Made by a program: the position numbers and the translations under genes. Below are positions 55,103 to 63,134 of a DNA stretch of 64,000 bases, one piece after another; position 1 is the stretch's first letter, and each line of letters opens with the position of its first letter. The notes below the pieces were generated by a model. The model saw only the letters and a list, made by a program, of their open reading frames with translations, was not told where the DNA came from and searched no databases. The DNA is from Streptomyces sp. P9-A4 (GTDB lineage Bacteria; Actinomycetota; Actinomycetes; Streptomycetales; Streptomycetaceae). The DNA is taken from the NCBI RefSeq assembly GCF_036634195.1, contig NZ_JAZIFY010000001.1:3482501-3546500 (forward strand). The letters run 5' to 3'.

Positions 55103-55588
55103 TCATGCCGCCGGGTCCGGCGGGGAGGACAGGCTCGCGCGGGCCGCGGTCATGAAGGCGGCCTTGTGCTCCTCCAGGTGCTCGTTGACCTCGGTGTCGC
55201 CGATCTCGCGCCATACCGCTTGGTTGAGCGAGCGACCGTACGCATGGACGGGGGCGTGCAGGTTCGGATCGCAGAGCAGTACGAGGTGCCGTTCAGCGAC
55301 CCAGAGTGCGGTCATGGCGGCGCCGGCGATTCCGCTCCAGCCGTCGTCACCGCCCCATGCGTCAGGGCGGTTGTAGGCCGCTCTTTCGGCTTCCTGGGCG
55401 CATACGATGAAGTCCTTGATCGCCTGGAGCTGCTCGGCCCGGCGCGCCTCGTCGCCGGCCGCCCTCCGTCGTCGTTCCTCCGACCGCTCGGCGGACCGCT
55501 GGGTGGCCCGCTGGGAGAACGCCGTCAGACCACCGCCGAGCGCGACGCCCGTGAGCGACAGGACCGAAGTCCACACCTCCAGGGCCAT
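55103..55588 (-). CDS. Hypothetical membrane-anchored protein
   Basis: A 161-residue protein. The N-terminal helix (MALEVWTSVLSLTGVALGGGLTAF) is followed by a charged coiled-coil-like stretch (QRATQRSAERSEERRRRAAGDEARRAEQLQAIKDFI) and a mixed domain of unknown family. It resembles the small hypothetical proteins common in Streptomyces. AGGGGGAGGG precedes the ATG. A MITE ends about 10 bp upstream, so its promoter may lie inside the MITE. Confidence 0.6.
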   Translation of the reverse strand: MALEVWTSVLSLTGVALGGGLTAFSQRATQRSAERSEERRRRAAGDEARRAEQLQAIKDFIVCAQEAERAAYNRPDAWGGDDGWSGIAGAAMTALWVAERHLVLLCDPNLHAPVHAYGRSLNQAVWREIGDTEVNEHLEEHKAAFMTAARASLSSPPDPAA

Positions 55589-55597
55589 GGCCCTCCC

Positions 55598-55778
55598 CCT
55601 AGGGCCTGTCGTCAAACTCCCGCCTGCCCCACGACGCCTGGCACGCGCTCTCGCCGCACCGGGCGAAAGCCCGAGTACGTCCAGTACGAGGGCTTCCGCC
55701 CGGCACGCCGAGAGCACGCACCAGACGCCGCAGGGCCGCCCTTCGGGCGACGACGGGAATTTGACGACAGGCCCTAGG
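55598..55778. mobile_element. MITE with CTAG ends (IS5/IS427-like)
   Basis: Perfect 19-bp inverted repeats (55598-55616 with 55760-55778), reading CCTAGGGCCTGTCGTCAAA. The centre also folds into a long imperfect hairpin. There is no transposase. GGGCCTGTCGTCAAA ends with a CTAG target are typical of IS427-group elements, which must act in trans. The right end supplies the TAG stop of the neighbouring GNAT gene. Confidence 0.85.
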
Positions 55779-56283
55779 ACAAGTCCTTGCGCATCAGCGT
55801 GCACATCGTCTCGTACCGACGCAGCGAACCGTCCGGCGCCTCCACGTCCCAGGCATCGGGCTCACGGCCGTACGCCACGTACCCCAGACGCTCGTACAGT
55901 GCGCGGGCCCGTGGATTGCCCTCCTCCACCCCGAGCTCCGCCCGCCGCAGGCCGCGTGACCTGACGCGGTCCTCCGCGGCCCGGACGAGGACGGTGCCCA
56001 GGCCGCACGACCGCAGGGCGGGAAGCACCCCGAGCTGCGACAGCGTGCCCGCGCCGACCGCGACCTGATAGTCGACACAGCCGATCGCCACCGGAAACCC
56101 GGCCGGCGTACAGACAGCCAGGTAGTCCACCTCACCGGCAGCAGCGCGCTCCAACTCCCGCGCCACCTGCACCAGATGGACCGCCGAACCGGACCAGGCA
56201 CAGGCCGGCAGATCGGCGGCCGTCAGATCGCGGACGAGAACCGGCACGACGACCTCGTCCGCCCCGGCAGGCAAGAGACTCAT
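55774..56283 (-). CDS. GNAT N-acetyltransferase
   Basis: A 169-residue acetyltransferase. The core has VLVRDLTAADLPAC, QLGVLPALRSCGLGTVLVRAAEDRV (acetyl-CoA loop) and VEEGNPRARALYERLGYVAYG, the full GNAT pattern. The substrate is unknown. The stop codon (TAG) lies in the CTAG end of the MITE, so the C-terminal residues (MRKDLS) may have been altered by that insertion. GGAGG precedes the ATG. Confidence 0.85.
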   Translation of the reverse strand: MSLLPAGADEVVVPVLVRDLTAADLPACAWSGSAVHLVQVARELERAAAGEVDYLAVCTPAGFPVAIGCVDYQVAVGAGTLSQLGVLPALRSCGLGTVLVRAAEDRVRSRGLRRAELGVEEGNPRARALYERLGYVAYGREPDAWDVEAPDGSLRRYETMCTLMRKDLS

Positions 56284-56472
56284 GCCTCCATCCCAGCAGT
56301 CCGAAGAGAATCCGCACAGTGGATTTCGGCGCGGGGCGCGAGCCCTCGCAGCGAGGTCAGCGCAGTCAGGACGGCCTGAACGGCGGCACCGACAGCGGCC
56401 GGCGGCGGCGAACGCGGCATCGCGGGCCACGCCGCGCCCGCCGCGCTGTACCGGCTGTGGTTCGCTGCCGGG

Positions 56473-57048
56473 ATGACTCAGGACTTGGAGATCGTCGCGT
56501 TCGCGTCCGCCGGGGAGTTCGAGGGATGGCTCGGGGAGCACCACGCCGAATCCCCCGGCATCTGGCTCAAGCTGCGGAAGAAGGCGCCCGGGATCGTCGC
56601 GCTCGACTACGCGCAGGCGCTGGACGTGGCGCTCTGCCACGGGTGGATCGACGGGCAGAAGGCGAAGTTCGACGACGAGTGGTGGCTCCAGCGCTTCACT
56701 CCGCGCGGCCCGCGCAGCCGGTGGTCGAAGATCAACCGGGACAAGGTCGCCGTCCTGATCGCCCAGGGCCGGATGCGCCCGGCCGGCCGGGCCGAGATCG
56801 ACCGCGCCAAAGCCGACGGCCGCTGGGAGGCCGCCTACGACAGCGCGAGGACCGCCACCGTGCCGGACGACCTCGCCGCCGCTCTGGCCGCCGTGCCGGC
56901 CGCGGCGGCCGCGTTCGAGACCCTCGACCGCCCGAACCGCTACGCGATCCTCTACCGCGTCCAGGAGGCCAAGAGGCCCGAGACCCACGCCCGCCGTATC
57001 GAGACGTTTGTGACGATGCTCGCGAACGGCGAGAAGCCGCACCCGTAG
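56473..57048 (+). CDS. YdeI/OmpD-associated family protein
   Basis: A 191-residue protein of the YdeI family. Segments that fit are ESPGIWLKLRKKAPGIVALDYAQALDVALCHGWIDGQKAKFDDEWWLQRFTPRGPRSRWSK split over its first half, and a helical C-terminus (FETLDRPNRYAILYRVQEAKRPETHARRIETFV). YdeI-like proteins have been linked to peptide and stress resistance, but a reaction is not known. It stands alone, with no obvious operon partner. Confidence 0.82.
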   Translation: MTQDLEIVAFASAGEFEGWLGEHHAESPGIWLKLRKKAPGIVALDYAQALDVALCHGWIDGQKAKFDDEWWLQRFTPRGPRSRWSKINRDKVAVLIAQGRMRPAGRAEIDRAKADGRWEAAYDSARTATVPDDLAAALAAVPAAAAAFETLDRPNRYAILYRVQEAKRPETHARRIETFVTMLANGEKPHP

Positions 57049-57086
57049 GGGAAGGGGAGGCCGCAGCCGGGCATGGCTCGTACGAG

Positions 57087-57215
57087 CCGAAGCGAGGTCC
57101 CTCCCCGGGGCATGAGGCAGGAGGTGTACGGCGTCGACTCGTCCGGCCACGCGAAGTACGAGCGAGAAAGGCCCCCCGGCCGTGCCACCCCCATGCGAAT
57201 GCCGCGATGCCAACA
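57087..57215 (-). repeat. Second copy of the FG-GAP gene leader
   Basis: About 80% identical, in the same orientation, to the leader at 32223-32345. The coding region that should follow on the minus strand is missing: the YdeI gene lies there on the other strand. It is probably a relic of a lost FG-GAP paralogue. Adjacent DNA at about 57250-57285 has a tandem CGGCGTTTCGAGAC pair. Confidence 0.5.
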
Positions 57216-57298
57216 GCAGCCCCAACAGCGGCAACTTCGTCGTGGACCCGGCGTTTCGAGACCGGCGTTTCGAGACCGGCGGGGCTACCGCTGCGGTG

Positions 57299-58066
57299 TC
57301 ACTGAGAGGCCCACCAGGTCGCGGACGCCGCGGCGGTGTAGCCCAGCGACTCGTACAGGGGCCTGCCCAGCTTCGAGGCGGTGAGCGTGACCGGCAGGTC
57401 CGCCAGGTGAGCGAGGGAGCCGAGCATGACGGCCCGCCCCAGGCCGCGCGACCGGAAGGCCGGCGAAGTGCCGACCCAGTAGTGGCTGCCGATGCCCTCG
57501 TCCACGACGGTGACACCGGCTCCCGCGGGCACGCCGTCGTACAGGGCGACGAACACGTCCACGCCCGGCTGCTCGATCAGCGCCGCCGGGAACAGTTCGC
57601 CGGGGCGGTAGGGCTGGAATCCGGCCAGCTCGAAGCCCTCGATCGCGATCCGCTCGGCCGCCTGGAGGTCCTCGGTCCGCCGTACCCGGATCACGTCCAG
57701 CCCCGGTTCGCCGACGGGACCGGGCGGGCGCAGCATGACGGGCATCTGCCAGCCGCGCATGCCCAGGTGGCTCAGGTCGGTCGAGCTGAACGGATCCTCG
57801 GCGTTCACCGCGCCCGGGGCTCGGCGTACCAGCTCGCTCAACTCGGCCAGTTCGCCCGGGTCGAGGTCCGGCTCCTGGATCAGGATCCGCAGGCCGGCGC
57901 GCGCGTCGCCGTCGACCGCGAGGAATCCACGGCGCCGGACGACCTCGTGCCCCCGGCACCGGCCGGTAGCGGTCCACAAGGCGGCGGAGTTACGGGCCTG
58001 CCGCGTCGGCACCTCGGCCGGGGCCACGGACACGGGCTGGTCGGCCGACGTAGATCGTGTTGTCAT
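57299..58066 (-). CDS. GNAT family protein, two-part
   Basis: A 255-residue protein. The C-terminal half is a GNAT domain (LFPAALIEQPGVDVFVALYDGVPAGAGVTVVD, SHYWVGTSPAFRSRGLGRAVML with the acetyl-CoA loop, and ASKLGRPLYESLGYT). The N-terminal half (about 130 residues) is less conserved and may be a degenerate second GNAT fold. The start at MTTRSTSADQP was chosen, since longer frames are not GNAT-like. The substrate is unknown. Confidence 0.78.
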   Translation of the reverse strand: MTTRSTSADQPVSVAPAEVPTRQARNSAALWTATGRCRGHEVVRRRGFLAVDGDARAGLRILIQEPDLDPGELAELSELVRRAPGAVNAEDPFSSTDLSHLGMRGWQMPVMLRPPGPVGEPGLDVIRVRRTEDLQAAERIAIEGFELAGFQPYRPGELFPAALIEQPGVDVFVALYDGVPAGAGVTVVDEGIGSHYWVGTSPAFRSRGLGRAVMLGSLAHLADLPVTLTASKLGRPLYESLGYTAAASATWWASQ

Positions 58067-58276
58067 GGCACCAACGGTACTGAGCAATTGCCCCATCACG
58101 GGGGCCAATTCGATCCGGGATGACTGGGCCACCTGGCGAGCGCGAACGGTTCGGTGTTCCGTTCGCGAAGGCCGGCGGTACGGCACGGGGGCGCCCCCAA
58201 TACCCCAGAACCCCTGCGTCGCCCCACGCCGCGGATCTAGGCTGTGATTGCCAGATACCGACCCAGGGAGCCCGGT

Positions 58277-58699
58277 ATGGACCCGATCACGGTGGCGGCC
58301 CTCTCGGCCCTGGCCGGCAGTGTTGCCGGCGATGTCGGACACCAGGCGTGGCAAGGACTCAGCGCGCTGGTGCGGCGTCCGTTCCGGCGCGGTTCGGCTG
58401 GGGACGCGCTCTCCGGGGAATCGTCCGGCGTCAGTTCGGGCGAGCTGGAGGTCGCGGAGCTGGGGAACGATCCGGCCGACCCGGTGCGCGCCCAGGCGCT
58501 GGCGACGGCTCTCGGTGTACGCGCCGCCCTGGACGAGGAGTTCCGCGCCTTGCTCCAGCAGTGGTGGGAGGACGCGCGGAGCGGTTCAGGCGCCGAGGTG
58601 CAGAACAGCGTCAGCGGGGGAACCCAGAACGGCCCCGTGATCCAAGGCCGGGACTTCTCGAGCATCACCTTCGACATGTCCAAGAACAACGGCAGTTGA
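58277..58699 (+). CDS. Small helical protein with C-terminal amyloid-signalling-like motif
   Basis: A 140-residue protein. The N-terminal helix (MDPITVAALSALAGSVAGDV) is hydrophobic and short, then a helical region follows (RAQALATALGVRAALDEEFRALLQQWWEDARS). The C-terminal 30 residues end in NSVSGGTQNGPVIQGRDF and SSITF. This N-x-(V/I)-x-G...G-P-x-(V/I)-Q pattern resembles the BASS-type motifs (bacterial amyloid signalling sequences) found in small effectors next to NLR-like proteins. The N-terminus could be a pore-forming Bell/HeLo-like domain. A similar segment begins the STAND protein 2.1 kb downstream. Both links are inferred from the pattern. Confidence 0.55.
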   Translation: MDPITVAALSALAGSVAGDVGHQAWQGLSALVRRPFRRGSAGDALSGESSGVSSGELEVAELGNDPADPVRAQALATALGVRAALDEEFRALLQQWWEDARSGSGAEVQNSVSGGTQNGPVIQGRDFSSITFDMSKNNGS

Positions 58700-58944
58700 C
58701 GGCCGGGACCACACCGGCCGGAGGAACACGCGACAGGGCGCGAGCACCAGGGCGAGAAGAACACCACCGGCACATCGCCACGCGCCGTTCCCGCCTCAAA
58801 TCACCGCTCACAGCCGTGCTCGCCGCCCAGCAGGACCCTGCAAGGTTCTCGCAAGGTTCCCTCAAGCCTTCCGTCCCTCCTGCCGGGCATCCCGCTGACA
58901 GGAGCGCTTCGTGGCGCTCGTGGAGCAGTCAACAGGGGGACGGC

Positions 58945-60198
58945 ATGGCCGCGTTGAGTACGACCACGGCGAGCAGATTCGATACCGGCACCACCGAGGG
59001 AAAGGTCGTCGAGTCACGGCAGTGGCTGACGCTGGTGGGGCGCAAGAAGGTACTGGCGGTGATCCACACGGTGACGTACGGGAAGCGACTCCTCGACGTC
59101 CTCTCCCTGCTGGAGGCCGACTTCCGGCTCCAGGTCGTCTTCACCGCACCGCCGCACGACTTCGGCGACGGCGTGCCCGCCTTCCTGGCCAGGCTGGGAA
59201 GCGCGGTGCTGCCGTGGGACCAGGCGGTCCGCATGACCTTCGATCTCGCCCTCGCCGCCGGACCGCGCGGCGTGCAGTACATCGACGCCCCGCTGATCAC
59301 GCTGCCGCACGGGGCCAACTACCTGAAGAGGGTCACCGGGGGACCCCACGCGGGCGTGGCGGGGCTGCGCAGACAGGATCTCCTGCCCGGCGGGCGGCTG
59401 CCGGCCGCCGTGGGCGTGCCGCACCAGGCCGATCTGCGCGAGCTGGCGGGCAACTGCCCGGAGGCGCTCCCGCTGGCACACGTGATCGGCGACCCCGTGC
59501 ACGACCGGATCACCGCCAGCCTGCCGCTGCGCCCCGCGTACCGCCGCGCGCTCGGTCTCTCCGAAGGGCAGAAACTCGTCGTCGCGGTCTCGACCTGGGG
59601 CGCCCACTCCGCCTTCGGCCGGTTCGACGCGCTGCTGCCGCGGCTGATCGGCGAACTGCCGGCGGCCCGCTTCCGTACGGCGCTGCTCGTCCACCCCAAC
59701 GTGTGGGCCGGACACGGCGCCTATCAGGTCAGATCCTGGCTGGCACGCTGCGCCCAGCAGGGAATCGGCATCGTGCCGCCCGAAGCGGACTGGCGCAGCA
59801 TCCTGATCGCGGCGGACTGGATCATCGGCGATCACGGCTCGGTCACTCTCTACGGGACGCTCACCGGGGCACCGATGCTGCTGGCCGCCTCGCCGGAGCA
59901 GGAGATCAATCCCACCTCACCGGCCGCGGCGCTCGCCGCCCACGCACCGGCGCTGTCTCCCACTCACCCGCTGGCCGACCAACTCGACTACGCGGCACGG
60001 GAGTACCGGCATGAGGAGTACGCCCCGATCAGGTCGCGCATCACCTCGGAGCCCGGACGGTTCAACCGGAACATGCGCCGGCTGATGTACGGGCTCCTGG
60101 GGATGGGACAGCCTGCGCACGAACCGGTGACCGTCCCGCTGCCGGAGCCACCCCCGCTGACCGTGTGGGCTCCGGTGCGAGGGGAGGCCTCGGCGTGA
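58945..60198 (+). CDS. CDP-glycerol glycerophosphotransferase-like protein
   Basis: A 417-residue soluble protein with a GT-B-like fold. The N-terminal Rossmann half starts KKVLAVIHTVTYGKRLLDVLSLLEAD; the second half has ADWIIGDHGSVTLYGTLTGAPMLL, the TagF/TagB-like (G)D-H-G-S motif used to bind CDP-activated glycerol or sugar. Related Streptomyces proteins are, I believe, misannotated as translation initiation factor 2. Donor and acceptor are unknown. GGGGGA lies before the ATG. Its last codons overlap the next gene (GTGA). Confidence 0.65.
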   Translation: MAALSTTTASRFDTGTTEGKVVESRQWLTLVGRKKVLAVIHTVTYGKRLLDVLSLLEADFRLQVVFTAPPHDFGDGVPAFLARLGSAVLPWDQAVRMTFDLALAAGPRGVQYIDAPLITLPHGANYLKRVTGGPHAGVAGLRRQDLLPGGRLPAAVGVPHQADLRELAGNCPEALPLAHVIGDPVHDRITASLPLRPAYRRALGLSEGQKLVVAVSTWGAHSAFGRFDALLPRLIGELPAARFRTALLVHPNVWAGHGAYQVRSWLARCAQQGIGIVPPEADWRSILIAADWIIGDHGSVTLYGTLTGAPMLLAASPEQEINPTSPAAALAAHAPALSPTHPLADQLDYAAREYRHEEYAPIRSRITSEPGRFNRNMRRLMYGLLGMGQPAHEPVTVPLPEPPPLTVWAPVRGEASA

Positions 60199-60773
60199 AA
60201 CGCTTCGTCGTGGTCGAGGCGAGCCGCTTTCCGGACGCACTGCACGCCCGATGCGCCGAGGCGTCGTTCAGTGTGTGGCTGAGCCCCGCGGGCCGTGTCC
60301 CGAGCACGTCGGTGGTCGACGAGCACCTCGTCGTCGACGTGGACGCCTGCCAGGACGACTCCCTGCTGGACTGCGCGGATGTACTCCAGGGCAGCCGGAC
60401 GCACTCGGCCGCCGGAGCACTGCGCCGACTGGCCGATCTCACCGCGGCCCACCCGGCTTGCGGCATCGCGGCGGTGCCCCTGGCCGGAGGCTCGGGCGGC
60501 TGGGCCCTGACCGGAGGCCGAGCCGGAGCCGGAGCCGGAAGCCGAGCCGGAACCGGAACCGGAACCGGAAGCCGAGCCGGTGTCCGAGGCTCGGGCGGCC
60601 GGGCCCCGGCCGGTGGCTCCGACCGAGCCGTGGTCCTCGTACCGCACAGCCTCCCTCGGCCGTATCGAGGCTCCGCGGACCCGTCGTTGCTGCCGTCGTG
60701 CGTGCACGCCTGGCTGGTGGCCGGGCGCTCGCTGCGGGAATGGCCGTACGCCCGCGACGTACCCTCCGGCTGA
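60195..60773 (+). CDS. Hypothetical partner of the glycerophosphotransferase-like protein
   Basis: A 192-residue protein. It starts at a GTG overlapping the previous stop by three bases, so translation is coupled. The N-terminal half is mixed (VVEASRFPDALHARCAEASFSVWLSP). The middle contains a low-complexity Gly/Ala/Arg/Thr/Ser stretch (GGRAGAGAGSRAGTGTGTGS). It has no recognised domain; it may bind or regulate the enzyme encoded upstream. Confidence 0.55.
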   Translation: MKRFVVVEASRFPDALHARCAEASFSVWLSPAGRVPSTSVVDEHLVVDVDACQDDSLLDCADVLQGSRTHSAAGALRRLADLTAAHPACGIAAVPLAGGSGGWALTGGRAGAGAGSRAGTGTGTGSRAGVRGSGGRAPAGGSDRAVVLVPHSLPRPYRGSADPSLLPSCVHAWLVAGRSLREWPYARDVPSG

Positions 60774-60838
60774 GCCGCACGGAGTCCCCGTCCCACCGGG
60801 ACCGGGCCGGCGACCCCGGCTCGGTCCCCCTCGCCGGA

Positions 60839-62956
60839 TCACCCGCCCCCGCCGAGCCGACGCGCGTCGGCGGGGCTCGTGGTCTCGAACAGGACGCGGG
60901 CGCGTGCGAGGAGGTCCTCCGCCGTCGTCGCGTCGCCGTGCTCCGCGGCGCTGACACCGAGCATCTCCAGGGCGCGCGCCTGCCAGAAGGCCGCTCCGGA
61001 GCCGGTGAAGACCTCCAGGGCCTCGTTCATCCTCGCCATGCCTTCCGCATACGCCCCCGCCCGGACACTCGCACGCCCCAGAAAGACGAGGGCCCGCGCG
61101 GCGTCGTGGGGGTCGTTCACCGCCACCAGCGCGGCATGGGCCCGAGTGAAGCAGTCGACCGCCTCGTCCGTCGCGCCCGTCCTGAGTGCGATCTCGCCGA
61201 GAGCGGTACGGGCGAGGGCCGCGCCACGCGGGTATCCGCAGCCCTCCCAGACGGAGATCGCCCGGTTCAGATGGGTCACGGCTTCGGCGGGCCGCCCGGC
61301 CTCGACATGGCACGCGCCGAGGCCCAGCAGTGCCTGGCCCTCGTCCCGCACGTCACCGGCTTCGCGCGCGGCCCGGAGGGAGTCCCGGTACCAGGCGACG
61401 GCCTCCTCGGTGCGGCCGGCGGCACCCAGGCCGATGGCCCCGGAGTTGAGCATCTGGCGCTCGGCCGTCCTGTTCCCGGCCTGTCGGGCGGCCTTCAGGC
61501 CGATCTCGTGGGCCTCGATCCACTCGGCATAGTGGCGCAATCGCAGGAAGAGCGGCCACAGGGCGTCCACGAGCATCCAGCTCGTGTCATGCCAGCCGCT
61601 GTTCGCCGCGAGCCGTACGGCATCCAGGAGTTGCGTCCGACGGGAGTCGAGCCAGCCGAGCGCCGCCACATCGTCAGCGAAGGGCAGCGGGAGATCCGGC
61701 GGGTAGTCGTAGCTCCTGGGGAGTGTGAACTGCGCAGGGGTCAGCCGCTCCTGCGCTGCCGTCGCGGTGTGCAGCGACCAGTCGCAGAATCGCCGCAACG
61801 CCTCCTCGCGCGCGGCGCTCGTATCGTCCTCCATGGCTCGGTCGTGCGCGTGGATCCGTAAGAGATCGTGGAAGCGGCAGGTCTCCGGACCGACGTCTTC
61901 CACGAGGTTCGCCTCGACCAGCTCGTCCAGCCGGCGTTCCGCCCATTCCAGCGACTCACCGCAGGACGCCGCGGCGATCATCGCGTCGAAGTGACGCACG
62001 GGGAGCAGACCGAGCGTCCGGTACAGGCGGGCGGTCTCGCTGTTCAGCACCGCATACGACGCGTCCAGGGCCTTGCGCACCGATGTCTCCCCCTCCACTT
62101 CGAGCGCGGCCAGCCGGCCACCGCCCGTGTTCCGTGCGAGCGCGTCGGCGAGCGCCCCGACCGACTGCCTCGGCCGTGTCGCGAGCCGGGCCGACGCCAG
62201 GCAGACCGCGAGCGGGAGGCCCGCGCAGAGGGCCACCAGACGGTGGACCGAGGAGAGCTCCCCCGCGACGCGGTCCGCGCCGATCCCACGGGTGAGCAGT
62301 TCGACGCCGGCGTCCGGACCGAGCGCGTCGAGCTGATGGAAGCCCGCTCCCTGCATACGCAGACCGGTCAGCCTGCGGCGGCTCGTCACGACCACGAGGC
62401 CGCCCGGCCCGCTGAGCAGCAGCGGCCGCACCTGGGTGGCCGTGAAGGAGTTGTCCAGCATGATCGCGATACGCCGGTCGGCGGTGAGGGACCGCCACAG
62501 GGAAGCCAGTTCGACCGGCTCCGTGGGCGGCGGACCGGCGCCCAGTGCCCGGAGGAACTGGCCGAGGACCTCCGCGGGCCTGACCGGCTCGTCCGCCGAG
62601 TGCCCACGCAGGTCCGCGTACAGCTGCCCGTCGGGGAAGTCGGCGCTCAGCGAACGAAGCCATCGGGATACCAGGGTCGTCTTGCCGATTCCGGCCGGGC
62701 CGCTGACGACGATCAGTGGCAATCCCGCGGCGCGCAGTCCGTCAAGCGAGGCGAGATCGTCCTCACGGTCGGTGAAGTTCGCTGGAACGGGTAAAAGCTG
62801 GCGCGGTGGCGCGGGCCGCACGGGCGCCGTCGGCGCGGGGTGGAGATGAATGCCTCCGTGCACCTCACGGGCCTGGACAGTGGGACCGTACAGTCGCGCC
62901 TCGCCACTGATCTCATTCCTGTGAGGCCCTTGCGAGGCCGTACTCGAATCACTCAT
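60839..62956 (-). CDS. STAND NTPase (NB-ARC) with TPR repeats and N-terminal amyloid-like motif
   Basis: A 705-residue protein. Residues 14-38 (NEISGEARLYGPTVQAREVH, GGIHLH) resemble the C-terminal motif of the small protein at 58.3 kb. The NB-ARC domain has GPAGIGKTT (Walker A), LVVVTSRRRL (sensor-like), and GLPLAVCLAS (GLPL). A winged-helix-like part follows, then about six TPRs (AVAWYRDSLRAAREAGD, EGQALLGLGACHVEAGRPAEA, and others). Such proteins are signal-transducing switches: NLR-like in immunity or AfsR-like in metabolism. It is divergent from the SARP gene. Confidence 0.8.
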   Translation of the reverse strand: MSDSSTASQGPHRNEISGEARLYGPTVQAREVHGGIHLHPAPTAPVRPAPPRQLLPVPANFTDREDDLASLDGLRAAGLPLIVVSGPAGIGKTTLVSRWLRSLSADFPDGQLYADLRGHSADEPVRPAEVLGQFLRALGAGPPPTEPVELASLWRSLTADRRIAIMLDNSFTATQVRPLLLSGPGGLVVVTSRRRLTGLRMQGAGFHQLDALGPDAGVELLTRGIGADRVAGELSSVHRLVALCAGLPLAVCLASARLATRPRQSVGALADALARNTGGGRLAALEVEGETSVRKALDASYAVLNSETARLYRTLGLLPVRHFDAMIAAASCGESLEWAERRLDELVEANLVEDVGPETCRFHDLLRIHAHDRAMEDDTSAAREEALRRFCDWSLHTATAAQERLTPAQFTLPRSYDYPPDLPLPFADDVAALGWLDSRRTQLLDAVRLAANSGWHDTSWMLVDALWPLFLRLRHYAEWIEAHEIGLKAARQAGNRTAERQMLNSGAIGLGAAGRTEEAVAWYRDSLRAAREAGDVRDEGQALLGLGACHVEAGRPAEAVTHLNRAISVWEGCGYPRGAALARTALGEIALRTGATDEAVDCFTRAHAALVAVNDPHDAARALVFLGRASVRAGAYAEGMARMNEALEVFTGSGAAFWQARALEMLGVSAAEHGDATTAEDLLARARVLFETTSPADARRLGGGG

Positions 62957-63134
62957 CTACCCGCCCCCGGAGATCGATTACTCATTGCCCGAACTCTCTC
63001 GCGTTCTACCCCGGCGCAACTTGAAATGACCATCAAGGATGAGACGGATCACGCCAAATACGGCAGCCGTGATGGAGAAATTCCCCGCGTGATGTCATGC
63101 TCGTGGGCCATCCGACGGACCGGCGGGGGCGCTG

